Part shown: one piece after another, positions 27,054-34,938 of the stretch
Layout of the letters: each line of letters opens with the position of its first letter
Numbering within the stretch: the first letter of the stretch is position 1
DNA from: Lentisphaerota bacterium
Lineage (GTDB): Bacteria; Verrucomicrobiota; Kiritimatiellia; UBA8416; JAIOPI01
Length of the DNA stretch: 62,818 bases
Reading direction: 5' to 3'
Assembly (NCBI GenBank): GCA_021413965.1
Contig: JAIOPI010000034.1
Coordinates: 1 to 62,818, forward strand
Notes under the pieces: model-generated
The model's input: only the letters and a program-made list of their open reading frames with translations
Database searches by the model: none
What the model was told of the DNA's origin: nothing
Program-made: the position numbers and the translations under genes

Positions 27054-27103
27054 GACAATGCCTACAGCTCCGAATCCATGCCAGGGCGGGCAAGGGGGCG
27101 GCA

Positions 27104-28075
27104 TCAGTGGTAGCAGAAGATCAGGAGGAGGGTAATGCCATACAGGGCGATGTCGGCGAGGATGGGGAGGTCCGTGACGAGGACCATCTCGGGGCGCTCG
27201 CCCTTTTCGAGGCGGTACGCGAGGTCCAGATAGCGGAAAATGCCGAAGATGACAAAGGGGATGGTGAACCCGAGGTGGTTGGTGCCGAACTTGGCGACGG
27301 TGGACTCGGTCAGCGTGTAGATGGAGTAGGAGACGATGGTGGCTCCGGCCACGATGGCGATCAGCAGGTCCAGCAGGCGCTCGTCGTATTGCTCGAGGCT
27401 GGTGCGGCTGAGGGCGGGAGCGTCTTCGACAAGCAGTTTTTCGTGGCGCCGTTTGCAGAGCGCGAGGAACAGCGCCAGCAGGAAGGTGCACAGGAGGAGC
27501 CAGGCGGAGATGTCGACATCCAGCACGACGGCGCCGGCGATGGCACGCAGCACGAAGCCGGTGGCGATGACGAAGACATCCAGCAGGGCAACGCGCTTCA
27601 GTCCCAGGCTGTAGAGCAGTTGGATGACGACATAGATGGCCGCCACGCCGGCGAAGGCGGGGGCGAGCCGCCAGGCTGCCGCCAGACCGACGGCGAGCAG
27701 GAGGATGGCCATTCCGACGGCGAGAACCGGGGAGATGCGTCCCGCGGCGATGGGGCGGAACCGTTTGCGGGGGTGAGCCCGGTCGGCCTGCAGGTCACGG
27801 ACGTCATTGAGCAGGTAAACGCCGCTCGAGACGACGCAGAAGACCGCCGCGGCGAGCAAGGCGGTTTGCAGCCCTGTCTGAAACTGCAGGTGCTGGCTCC
27901 GATCCCAGAATCCGAAGAAAAAGGCGGCGAGGACGACGGCGTTCTTGGTCCACTGGTTCGGGCGCATCGCCAGGATGACATCGGCCAGGGAGGGGCGACG
28001 TTTCGGCGTTTCGGCTTCGGGGACGGTGTTGGTGTTCACGATTGTTTTGCCTGCGCTGAACACTGAAATCGGCAC
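27104..28075 (-). CDS. UbiA-family decaprenyl-phosphate phosphoribosyltransferase-like protein
   Basis: 323 residues with about 8-9 membrane helices. UbiA enzymes transfer between a prenyl (di)phosphate and an acceptor using Asp-rich Mg sites. The first site here is LLNDVRDLQADRAHPRKRFR, whose N-D-x2-D-x3-D and KRFRP pattern matches decaprenylphosphoryl-5-phosphoribose synthase rather than quinone-type UbiA. The second Asp site lies around EQYDERLLD. GTG 28075 is the longest start and MRPNQWTKN opens the conserved core; a GTG at 28039 is possible. It begins 21 nt after the DPM-like gene, so the two are cotranscribed and point to polyprenyl-phosphate sugar metabolism. Confidence 0.8.
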   Translation of the reverse strand: MPISVFSAGKTIVNTNTVPEAETPKRRPSLADVILAMRPNQWTKNAVVLAAFFFGFWDRSQHLQFQTGLQTALLAAAVFCVVSSGVYLLNDVRDLQADRAHPRKRFRPIAAGRISPVLAVGMAILLLAVGLAAAWRLAPAFAGVAAIYVVIQLLYSLGLKRVALLDVFVIATGFVLRAIAGAVVLDVDISAWLLLCTFLLALFLALCKRRHEKLLVEDAPALSRTSLEQYDERLLDLLIAIVAGATIVSYSIYTLTESTVAKFGTNHLGFTIPFVIFGIFRYLDLAYRLEKGERPEMVLVTDLPILADIALYGITLLLIFCYH

Positions 28076-28096
28076 CCGGTCATTTCCGTTCCGTGA

Positions 28097-28867
28097 TCAG
28101 TTCTCACGGGGGCCTGGAGTGAGGGGGGGCGTCGCGCCGCGCCGGACTTGCGGAGTCCTGCGAAAGCGGTTGCGCAGGGCGAGTTTCCAGACGATACGCA
28201 GGGCCTCTGTGGCGATATCGCGGTTCATCTTGGAGTAGCCTGACCGGCGATCCTCGAAGATGATGGGGATTTCCTTGATGCGAAATCCCTGCATCCAGGC
28301 GGAGTGCGTCATCTCCACCTGAAACGAGTAGCCGCTGGACATGACATTGTCGAGGTCGATGGATTCGAGCACTTCGCGGCGAAAGCACTTGAAGCCGCCG
28401 GTGGGGTCGGTAATGGGCATGCCGGTGATGAGCCGGACGTAGGTGGAGGCTGTTTTACTCAGCAGGAGGCGGTTGAGGGGCCAATTGGTGATGCGGATTC
28501 CCTGCACATAGCGTGACCCGAGGACGAGGTCGGCTTCTGCGATGGCGGCGAGAAAATTCGGCAGTTCGCGGGGGTCGTGGGAAAAATCGGCATCCATTTC
28601 GAAGATCAGGTCGTAGCGGTGCTGGATGGCCCACTTGAACCCGACGACGTAGGCGCGGCCCAAGCCGCCCTTGGCCGGATTGTGCAGGGCGTGAATGCGC
28701 TCATCCGCGGCGGCCATGGCGTCGATGATTGCGCCGGTGCCATCGGGTGAATTGTCGTCCACAAACAGCACGTGGGCGGCTGGGTCGCTGGCGTGAATGG
28801 CGGTGGCAATGGGGCGTACGTTTTCCCGTTCGTCGTACGTTGGGATGATCACGACGCGCCTAGTCAT
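28097..28867 (-). CDS. Polyprenol-phosphate mannose synthase-like GT2
   Basis: 256 residues. Family 2 inverting glycosyltransferase resembling Dpm1/Ppm1, which loads mannose from GDP-Man onto polyprenyl phosphate. Motifs: IIPTYDERENV at the start, FVDDNSPDGTG, FEMDADFSHDP (the D-x-D metal site), GSRYVQG and DPTGGFKCF. No membrane helices, as in soluble Dpm1. ATG 28867 (MTRRVVIIPTY) is chosen; the longer frame adds an unlikely extension. A TATAGT -10 ends 7 nt upstream, suggesting a leaderless transcript. The C-terminal basic tail (RNRFRRTPQVRRG) may bind membrane. Confidence 0.9.
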   Translation of the reverse strand: MTRRVVIIPTYDERENVRPIATAIHASDPAAHVLFVDDNSPDGTGAIIDAMAAADERIHALHNPAKGGLGRAYVVGFKWAIQHRYDLIFEMDADFSHDPRELPNFLAAIAEADLVLGSRYVQGIRITNWPLNRLLLSKTASTYVRLITGMPITDPTGGFKCFRREVLESIDLDNVMSSGYSFQVEMTHSAWMQGFRIKEIPIIFEDRRSGYSKMNRDIATEALRIVWKLALRNRFRRTPQVRRGATPPLTPGPREN

Positions 28868-28874
28868 GGGCCAA

Positions 28875-28904
28875 ACTATAGGGAGGCGGCTGGGGGCGAC
28901 GCAA
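28875..28904 (-). promoter_or_regulatory. Putative promoter giving leaderless mRNA for the DPM-like gene
   Basis: On the minus strand TTGCGT (28899-28904), an 18-nt spacer and TATAGT (28875-28880). Only 7 nt separate the -10 from ATG 28867, so transcription should start at or next to the ATG. Confidence 0.6.
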
Positions 28905-28939
28905 GGTGATTTGCCCGGCAAGGCGGCTCGTCAGGTCGT

Positions 28940-29161
28940 TTACGGCGTGAATTTCCAGTGCAGGAATCCCAGGATGGCCAGTGACGCGCCCAGCAACAGC
29001 AGGGTCTGGCCTGAGTCTGGCACGGTCACGAGGGCGATGATGGGGTCGAATCCATTGCCCGCGTCCGGAATGCCACGTGGCAGGAACCCGTCCCCCAGGG
29101 CCGGATGCAGCAGGTTACCCATGGCGCGACTGGCGAGGGTTGGCAGATAGGCATGGGACAC
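28940..29161 (-). CDS. Small VPDSG-CTERM protein
   Basis: 73 residues. Start GTG 29161 is preceded by AAAGGAGGT at ideal spacing, one of the best ribosome binding sites in the window, so this short frame is very likely real. The body (residues 1-46) is unremarkable and lacks Cys. The C-terminus is VPDSG, then a hydrophobic helix (QTLLLLGASLAILGFLHW) and a basic residue. That is the VPDSG-CTERM sorting signal, a PEP-CTERM variant processed by an exosortase in Verrucomicrobia-type bacteria. It has no obvious N-terminal signal peptide, which is odd for an exosortase substrate. No exosortase gene is in the window. Confidence 0.75.
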   Translation of the reverse strand: MSHAYLPTLASRAMGNLLHPALGDGFLPRGIPDAGNGFDPIIALVTVPDSGQTLLLLGASLAILGFLHWKFTP

Positions 29162-29482
29162 GGCGACCTCCTTTATAAGGTGCGCGCCAGGTTGGCTGAC
29201 GGGCCTCCGCGATGACAGAATGCATGAACCATACCATGCCTGTCATATTTGCGCTCGTCATGCGCAAGTTGTGTGAATATAGAAGGTTAGGAATTCATGA
29301 CGGGATCATGCGGGTCGTGCGGTGCGGTGCCGAATGTAAAGCGGGGCTGACAAGTCGCCGCCAGCTGTGATCACCCGTCGAGCGCCACATTCGGCATGGT
29401 GGTTGGTTGGCCGCACACACTGTGTTAAGCCGTTGCCGGGGCTGCGGTCCTTCCCTATACTGCGGGCGGGGGTTATGAGGTT
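29162..29482. promoter_or_regulatory. Divergent regulatory region with two dyads
   Basis: Shared upstream region of the VPDSG gene and def. Dyad 1 (29212-29246): ATGACAG...CTGTCAT-type arms with inner GCATG/CATGC. Dyad 2 (29249-29267): TTGCGC-N7-GCGCAA, perfect. Both lie 50-110 nt before the VPDSG start. The stretch 29210-29310 is AT-richer than its surroundings. I see no sigma54-type GG-N10-GC element. Confidence 0.5.
29433..29461 (+). promoter_or_regulatory. Putative def promoter
   Basis: TTGCCG (29433-29438), exactly 17 nt, then TATACT (29456-29461). Predicted start near 29468 leaves a leader of about 15 nt containing a weak GAGG. Confidence 0.65.
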
Positions 29483-30025
29483 GTGAAACAAACGATTGTC
29501 ATTTTTGGAAATTCGGTCCTGCGCGCGAAGGCGAAGCCGGTCACCAAGGTGGACGAAAAGATCCGGCAACTGGCTCGAGACATGCTCGACACGATGTACG
29601 CGAGTGAAGGGATCGGCCTGGCCGCCGAACAGATCGCACGGACGGAGCGCATGTGTGTGATCGACGTCACCGGCATGAAGCCGCGACCGGGGCGCGCGGA
29701 GGAGCCGGCGCCAACCGTCCCGATGCCGGTGGTCATGTTGAATCCGACGATCACCGCGATGGAGGGGGAGCAGACCGGTCCGGAGGGCTGTCTGAGCTTC
29801 CCGGACGTCTTTGTCAATATTCGCCGGGCGATGAAGGTCCAGGTGTCCTATATGGATCTGGATGAGCAGGTTTGCACGGCGGAGGCGTCCGGGCTATTTG
29901 CCCGTGCGATTCAGCACGAATTGGATCACCTCGACGGGGTTCTGCTGGTGGACCGGATGTCCGTGGCGCAGAAGATGGCGGTGGCCGGAAAGCTTAAGCG
30001 TTTGAAGAGCCAGGCGACGGACTGA
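29483..30025 (+). CDS. def: Peptide deformylase
   Basis: 180 residues. Removes the formyl group from nascent N-terminal Met. GTG start 29483. Motif 1 GIGLAAEQ (43-50), motif 2 EGCLS with metal ligand Cys103, motif 3 HELDH with ligands His145 and His149 and catalytic Glu146. Motif 1 ends in Q as in all deformylases. An insertion at 66-80 (KPRPGRAEEPAPTVP) lengthens the surface loop before the central sheet. fmt is not adjacent. Convergent with parA. Confidence 0.95.
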   Translation: MKQTIVIFGNSVLRAKAKPVTKVDEKIRQLARDMLDTMYASEGIGLAAEQIARTERMCVIDVTGMKPRPGRAEEPAPTVPMPVVMLNPTITAMEGEQTGPEGCLSFPDVFVNIRRAMKVQVSYMDLDEQVCTAEASGLFARAIQHELDHLDGVLLVDRMSVAQKMAVAGKLKRLKSQATD

Positions 30026-30121
30026 GGCGGCGCACCCGGCCGTGGTGGGCACGGCGACGATCACGTGGCGGCAGGTGCGTGGCCCTCGGCTGGTGCCTCC
30101 GCGTGCGACGTTGAGCCGTGC

Positions 30122-31117
30122 TTATGCGCCTTCTTTGCTGATCACGGTCAGGCGGAAGATGGCCAGCCTGCGGGCGCGCTTGGGGGCTCGCACGCCGGGG
30201 GCGCGGCTCAGTCCCTGCTTCGACAGGAATTCTTCCGCCAGGCGTCGGTAGGCGGCCGTGCCGGCGGAATGCGGATCATACTGCGTCACGGGCTTTCCAT
30301 AGCTAGGTGCCTCGCTGAGGCGCACGTTGCGCGGAATCACCGTGTCGAAAATCTGTCCGGCAAAGTGTCGATTCACCTCGCGCACGACCTCGCCTCCCAA
30401 CTTTGTCCGCGCGTCATACATGGTCATGACGATGCCGGCCAGGGCCAGGTTGGGGTTGGCGCCGCCGTCCCGCAGTTGTTGCATGAGGCGGTGGATGACG
30501 CTCAGGCCTTCGAGGGCGTAGTACTCGCACTGGATGGGCACCAGGAGCGAGTCCGCGGCGGTGAGCGCGTTCATGGTCAGGATGCCGAGCGAGGGCGGGC
30601 AGTCGATGAGAATGAAATCGTAGTCGCCCGTGGCGCGCAGCGGGGCGAGGGCATCGCGCAGGCGGTGCAGGTAGTTGTCGGCGCGGGCCACGTCGATTTC
30701 GGCGCCTGCCAGATCGAGTTCGGAGGGGATGAGGGAAACGCCAGGAACGACGGTGTCGAGGATGTTTTCCGCGGCGATGGGTTCGCCCAGCAGGGCGCGA
30801 TAGAGGCTCTTCCCTGGCTGTCGTCCGAGCCCCAGTCCGCTGGTTGTGTTGGCCTGCGGGTCCAGATCCACGACGAGCACGCGCTGGCCGAGATCGGCCA
30901 GGCAGGCGGAGAGATTGACGACGGTCGTGGTTTTTCCGACCCCGCCCTTCTGGTTGGCGATGGCCACCACGCGGGTGTACGGCGCGGGGGCGGTCGTGTC
31001 AGGCGCGGGTTCGGCCGCGGCTTCCTCCGGCACGTTCGTGGCCAGAACGGGATCGCCCTCGTCGCTGGCTGGCGGTGGCGGGGAGGCCTCCTGAGGTTCA
31101 ACAAGGGGATCGGTCAT
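30122..31117 (-). CDS. parA: ParA/Soj-family ATPase
   Basis: 331 residues. Walker-type ATPase of chromosome or plasmid partition; dimerises on DNA with ATP. The deviant Walker A KGGVGKTT is at 57-64, preceded by an acidic/Pro-rich extension of about 48 residues. Walker A' VVDLDPQANTT and Walker B FILIDCPPSLG follow. The C-terminus has a basic patch (RAPKRARRLAIFR) that could bind DNA. No parB is next to it in either direction; instead it overlaps by 4 nt (31114-31117) a conserved gene of unknown function. A MinD-like role is less likely because the C-terminal amphipathic helix differs. Confidence 0.88.
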   Translation of the reverse strand: MTDPLVEPQEASPPPPASDEGDPVLATNVPEEAAAEPAPDTTAPAPYTRVVAIANQKGGVGKTTTVVNLSACLADLGQRVLVVDLDPQANTTSGLGLGRQPGKSLYRALLGEPIAAENILDTVVPGVSLIPSELDLAGAEIDVARADNYLHRLRDALAPLRATGDYDFILIDCPPSLGILTMNALTAADSLLVPIQCEYYALEGLSVIHRLMQQLRDGGANPNLALAGIVMTMYDARTKLGGEVVREVNRHFAGQIFDTVIPRNVRLSEAPSYGKPVTQYDPHSAGTAAYRRLAEEFLSKQGLSRAPGVRAPKRARRLAIFRLTVISKEGA

Positions 31118-31821
31118 GGCGTCAGTTTTCGCGACTTGACCAGGGCGAAGAAGCGATCCTGGTACTCCTCGAAGAGGCCATAGTTCTGCAGCCGCTTGCC
31201 GAGGGCGTTCACCAGGGTTGGGTTGCGGCTGGCGTCCAGGAAGGCGCGTTCGATTTCGGCCCGCACGCCCTTGGGCACACCGCCGGACTCGTCGAACATG
31301 TGTCGCTGCGCGAGTTGCTGCACGTTCGTGTGCGCGGAACTTTGCACAACTTCCCAGAACAACTTGATCAGGCAGACGTCCCAGGGATCATCGACGCCCA
31401 TGACCACGGCGCTGAGCGGGTCGCCCTTCTTTCGGACTTCCTGCTGCACGCGCTCCAACACGGTTTTGCGATCTTCGGTGACAATGTGCTCGGTGAATGA
31501 CTCCTGGCGGAGGCGATAGCCATACTGCAGGATTCGGATATCCTTCTCGTGATTCTTGAGCCACTCGACGTACTTGCCGGCTTCCTCGCCAAAGCCTTCC
31601 AGCAGGGTTTTGGAGTAGGCCTGGGGCGTGATGATCTGGGGCTGGCTCGCCAGCATGCGCCCCTCGCGAATGCGCACCTGGCCCACGGCATCCATCAGTT
31701 CGCTGATCAGGTGGTAGTGCAAGACGGTGGTGCCGAAGGTTTCGAGGTGACGGGTCGGCATCACCACGATTTCGGTGTTATTCACCGCATACCAGAAATC
31801 AAATGTATTTCGGTCGGGCAT
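31114..31821 (-). CDS. Conserved protein of unknown function coupled to parA
   Basis: 235 residues from ATG 31821 (MPDRNTFDFWYAVNNTEIV); the longer frame would need a TTG start. No recognisable domain, signal peptide or membrane helix. The N-terminal half reads as a mixed alpha/beta fold, the C-terminal half as mostly helical (NVQQLAQRHMFDESG, GKRLQNYGLFEEYQDRFFAL). Its stop overlaps the parA start as ATGA (31114-31117), so the two proteins are made together. It may be a partner or regulator of the ParA. I do not recognise the family. Confidence 0.7.
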   Translation of the reverse strand: MPDRNTFDFWYAVNNTEIVVMPTRHLETFGTTVLHYHLISELMDAVGQVRIREGRMLASQPQIITPQAYSKTLLEGFGEEAGKYVEWLKNHEKDIRILQYGYRLRQESFTEHIVTEDRKTVLERVQQEVRKKGDPLSAVVMGVDDPWDVCLIKLFWEVVQSSAHTNVQQLAQRHMFDESGGVPKGVRAEIERAFLDASRNPTLVNALGKRLQNYGLFEEYQDRFFALVKSRKLTP

Positions 31822-31919
31822 CGAGCTATTCAATCAGAAGTGTGGCGGCGAATAAAGACGTGATTTGGATCGGGTGTCAGGTCTCCGTTACACGGGCGCC
31901 AGCATGGCGTGCCCCCGTG

Positions 31920-32369
31920 TCAGTCATCAGTCGTGAGTTCGATGGTGACGGGGCCGTCGTTGTGGATTTCGACGGCCATCATGGCGCCGAAGCGGCCGGT
32001 GGCCACGCGTTCGGGGGTGAGGATGGCGCGGAGGGCGTCGACGTAGCGGTTGTAGAGGGCTTCAGCCAGATCGGGAGGGCCGGCGCGGATGAAGCTGGGG
32101 CGGTTGCCCTTGCGCGTGTCGGCATAGAGCGTGAACTGGGAGATCACCAGCGCGCCGCCCCCGACCTCCTGCAGGGCCAGATTCATGCGGTGTTCAGCGT
32201 CTGCGAAAATGCGCAGGCTGGCGGTTTTTTGGGCGAGGTGCAGGGCATCGGCCTCCGCATCCCCGGCCCGCACGCCAAGGAAAACGACGACGCCCTTGGC
32301 GACCGCGCCGACCTCCACGCCGTCGATGCAAACCGAACCGCGTGTGACGCGCTGGATCAAGACCTTCAT
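31920..32369 (-). CDS. dtd: D-aminoacyl-tRNA deacylase
   Basis: 149 residues. Hydrolyses D-aminoacyl-tRNA and Gly-tRNA-Ala mischarges. Starts MKVLIQRVTRGSVCIDG as is typical. The two family signatures are both present: SQFTLYAD (about 77-84) and the C-terminal N-x-GP-x-T motif (NDGPVTIEL). Length is standard. Lies 98 nt upstream of the unknown-function gene on the same strand. Confidence 0.95.
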   Translation of the reverse strand: MKVLIQRVTRGSVCIDGVEVGAVAKGVVVFLGVRAGDAEADALHLAQKTASLRIFADAEHRMNLALQEVGGGALVISQFTLYADTRKGNRPSFIRAGPPDLAEALYNRYVDALRAILTPERVATGRFGAMMAVEIHNDGPVTIELTTDD

Positions 32370-32581
32370 GGGTTGTCATGAGACAGGAGGCGCGGAGTGA
32401 AGGCAAGGGAATTTCGGCGTGATCACGGATGGGGCGGATGCGACGGCGACCGTCGAAAGTCCGTGATATCCGTGGCCGCCGTGGTCACAATCCGGCTGGG
32501 CATACGTTCGTGAGCGCGTGGGAGCCCGAGGCCTGTGCGAGCGATGCTGCGGCTTATCGTGAACGAGATGGGGTAAACGCC

Positions 32582-33238
32582 ATGTCCGGGATCCGCCAAC
32601 CACAGTCGGCGATTCTTCTGATGGGGCCGACGGGGGCCGGCAAGACGCCGCTGGGCGCGTTCCTGGAGGAGCGCGGGCTGTGGGGGCGGCGGTGCGTGCA
32701 TCTGGATTTCGGGGCGGAATTGCGGTCGGTGGCGGCGGGTGGCGGGGCAGGGGTGTCGCTGTCGGCGGGGGACGTAGCCGAGGTGCGGGCTGCGCTGGCG
32801 GGTAACCGGCTGCTTGAGGATCGCCAGTTCCCCATCGCGCGCGCGATCGTGGAGGACGTGCTGGTGCGGCGGGCGGTTGGGGTGCGGGATTTGGTGGTGC
32901 TCAACGGCTTGCCGCGGCACGAAGGGCAGGCCGAGGGCGTGGCGCCGTTGCTGCGGGTGGTGCTGGTGGTGGACCTGGCTTGCACGGCGGAGGTGGTGCG
33001 GGCGCGCATCAAGACCGACGCGGGCGGGGATCGCGCTGGCCGGCGGGACGATGCGCCGGAGGAGGTGACGCGCAAGCTCGCGCTGTACGAGGCGCGGACC
33101 GCGCCGCTGCTGGCCTATTATCGCAAAAAAGGAGTGAGTCTCCGGACGGTCCCTGTTAGCCTCTGCACCCAATTGGAAGATGTGTGGCGCGCCTTGGAGG
33201 CGTTTTCGCTGACGGAGCCCGGCAGCCGCGGCGGATGA
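32582..33238 (+). CDS. Nucleoside monophosphate kinase-like P-loop protein
   Basis: 218 residues from ATG 32582 (MSGIRQPQSAIL). Walker A GPTGAGKT at about 15-22, then an adenylate-kinase-like topology: ALAGNRLLEDRQFPIARAIVE resembling the NMP-binding region, LVVLNGLPRHEGQAE resembling the G-[FY]-PR region and an R-rich lid stretch (DRAGRRDDAPEEVTRKLALYEARTAPLL in two parts). The usual GFPRT is replaced by GLPRH, and the NMP loop sequence is divergent, so the substrate is uncertain. Its stop overlaps the upstream candidate start of the parvulin gene (ATGA at 33235). Confidence 0.65.
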   Translation: MSGIRQPQSAILLMGPTGAGKTPLGAFLEERGLWGRRCVHLDFGAELRSVAAGGGAGVSLSAGDVAEVRAALAGNRLLEDRQFPIARAIVEDVLVRRAVGVRDLVVLNGLPRHEGQAEGVAPLLRVVLVVDLACTAEVVRARIKTDAGGDRAGRRDDAPEEVTRKLALYEARTAPLLAYYRKKGVSLRTVPVSLCTQLEDVWRALEAFSLTEPGSRGG

Positions 33239-33267
33239 TCATTTTCCCCCGTGAAAGAGCCTTGCAT

Positions 33268-34146
33268 ATGACGATCCGCCTGAATGGCCAGGACATTCCG
33301 CCCGCGGCCATTGAATACGAACTGGGCCGGCTGGTGCGGTTTTATCGCGAGCACATGTCCGAGGCGGAGATTCTCAAACAGATGGATGCGCTGCGGGAGA
33401 AGGCCAAGGAGCAGGCCATTGGCGCCAAGCTGTTGATCGATGAAGCCGCGCGCCTGGATCTGCCCGTGCCGGAGGACGATGTCCGCGCCAAGCTCAAGGA
33501 AATCGTCGCGAGCTGTGGCGGGCAGGCCGAATTTGAGAAGTTGCTGAAGGAGCAGAAGGTCACGGAGGATGTGGTGCGGGCCGGGATCATCCAGGGGCGG
33601 CGCGTGGATCTGCTGGTGGATCGCCTCGCGAGCGGCCTGTCGGACCCGACGGAAGCCGAACTGCGCGCGCACTTCGAGAAGCACGCCGACGAGTATTCGC
33701 GGCCGGCGCGCGCGGCGGCCGAGCATATTCTCGTGAAGTTCGATGCCTCCAGCGAGCAGGAGCGGGCCACGGCGCGCGCCAAGATGGAGAAGATCCGGCG
33801 GGACATCGAAAACGGCGCCGGTTTTGCCGAACAGGCGGCCTTGCACTCCGACTGCCCCAGTGGCAAGCAGGCAGGGGGCAGCCTGGGCTGGTTCAGCCAG
33901 GGCATGATGGTGCAGGAGTTTGACCAGGCCGTCTTTGCCATGGACGTGGACAAGCTGAGCGAAATCCTGGAGAGCCCCTTTGGCTTTCACATCATCCATA
34001 AGACCGGTCAGGAGGCGGGCGGGCCGGCGGAGTTCGTCGATGTGCGTGAGCGCGTGCGCGAGTTTCTGCGGCACGCGGCGCGTGGCGAAGCCATTTCCGC
34101 CCACGTGGCCGAGTTGCGTTCGAAAGCCGTGATCGAGGAAACCTGA
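33268..34146 (+). CDS. Parvulin-type peptidyl-prolyl isomerase
   Basis: 292 residues. A SurA-N-like helical chaperone region (about 1-140) precedes one PpiC domain starting at AEHILVKFD and containing CPSGKQAGGSLGWFSQGMMV, with the conserved FGFHIIHKTG near its end. ATG 33268 gives the family-typical MTIRLNGQDIPPAAIEYE start; ATG 33235, overlapping the preceding stop, is the alternative. No signal peptide with either start, so the protein looks cytoplasmic, unusual for SurA-like chaperones. Coupled to the upstream P-loop gene. Confidence 0.85.
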   Translation: MTIRLNGQDIPPAAIEYELGRLVRFYREHMSEAEILKQMDALREKAKEQAIGAKLLIDEAARLDLPVPEDDVRAKLKEIVASCGGQAEFEKLLKEQKVTEDVVRAGIIQGRRVDLLVDRLASGLSDPTEAELRAHFEKHADEYSRPARAAAEHILVKFDASSEQERATARAKMEKIRRDIENGAGFAEQAALHSDCPSGKQAGGSLGWFSQGMMVQEFDQAVFAMDVDKLSEILESPFGFHIIHKTGQEAGGPAEFVDVRERVREFLRHAARGEAISAHVAELRSKAVIEET

Positions 34147-34245
34147 GGCCTGGCTGGCACCTGCACGATGACGGGCAGGAGGGGCGATGGCGCCCGGGAC
34201 ACGCGTCGATTCCGTGGGGTGCCGCCTGCTGACGGCGCGGAAGAA

Positions 34246-34322
34246 TGGTCGGGGCGTCGGGATTTGAACCCGAGACCTTTTGCACCCCAAGCAAACGCGC
34301 TACCAGTCTGCGCCACGCCCCG
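34246..34322 (-). tRNA. tRNA-Pro(GGG)
   Basis: Full cloverleaf on the minus strand: acceptor CGGGGCG/CGCCCCG, anticodon stem TTTGC/GCAAA around loop TTGGGGT (anticodon GGG), T-loop GGTTCAAATCC, and genomically encoded ACCA at the 3' end (34246-34249). Confidence 0.95.
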
Positions 34323-34445
34323 TGAGAAGAATTGCGGATTTCGAACGGCGGATTGGGGTTCCGAAATCGCAGGCAAGCTATCACCCGCCACGGGATTGGT
34401 CAACCGCCAGTTCCAGTTCCGAGAAATTCAGATCTCAGATGCCCG

Positions 34446-34871
34446 TTATCCGACGTTGGTCACCAGCGTCACCGACATGGGCGCGCCGATGGCGGCGCTG
34501 ACGGGGCAGAACTTCTCGGCCTGATCGACTGCCTGCTGCATCTTCGTGGCGTCCTCGGCGGTGGCCACGCTCGCCGTGATCGTGATGTCGATACTGGTGA
34601 AGCGCAAGCCGCTGGGCGTCTTCTGCATGTTCCCGGACGCTTCGCTGCGGTACCCCTTGAGCTCGATCTTCATCCGGTTGACGACATACAGGGCCGTCAG
34701 GAGCAGGCAGGACTGAATCGATCCGAGCAGCATGTCCTCGGGGGACCAATGATCGGGCGTGCCGCCAAATTCCGGAGGCGACGTCATCGACAGGGGCGGC
34801 TTGCCGGCAGCGGTTAATTCCAGGCCCATCGAACCGGGCTTCCACTCCGCAGCGGTACGAAACGTGAACAT
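34446..34871 (-). CDS. OsmC/Ohr-family peroxiredoxin
   Basis: 141 residues. Reduces organic hydroperoxides. Two Cys characteristic of the family are present: one in SIQSCLLLTAL (about 55) and the second in KFCPVSAAIG (about 121). The KPPLSMTSPPEFGG opening and EDMLLGSIQSC fit the OsmC domain. A good Shine-Dalgarno (AAGGAG) precedes ATG 34871. It lies downstream of sodA on the same strand, separated by an intrinsic terminator, so expression may be partly by read-through. Substrate specificity (Ohr versus OsmC versus YhfA) is not assignable. Confidence 0.88.
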   Translation of the reverse strand: MFTFRTAAEWKPGSMGLELTAAGKPPLSMTSPPEFGGTPDHWSPEDMLLGSIQSCLLLTALYVVNRMKIELKGYRSEASGNMQKTPSGLRFTSIDITITASVATAEDATKMQQAVDQAEKFCPVSAAIGAPMSVTLVTNVG

Positions 34872-34882
34872 CTCAGCTCCTT

Positions 34883-34914
34883 AAAAGAAAAGAGCGGGCC
34901 CCGGGGACCCGCTC
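34883..34914 (-). terminator. Intrinsic terminator between sodA and osmC
   Basis: On the minus strand GAGCGGG...CCCGCTC (34892-34898 with 34908-34914, further C/G pairs inside) followed by TTTTCTTTT (34883-34891). It lies 24 nt after sodA and ends just before the osmC Shine-Dalgarno. Confidence 0.85.
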
Positions 34915-34938
34915 CACGTGGCCAACGGCGAGCCCCGC

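Noticed and set aside
25447..27135. 562-residue plus-strand frame opposite the DUF2723 gene
   Set aside because: Highly acidic low-complexity shadow of membrane-helix codons, with no recognisable domain.
29162..29482. Sigma54 promoter for the VPDSG gene
   Set aside because: I found no GG-N10-GC element at a suitable distance.
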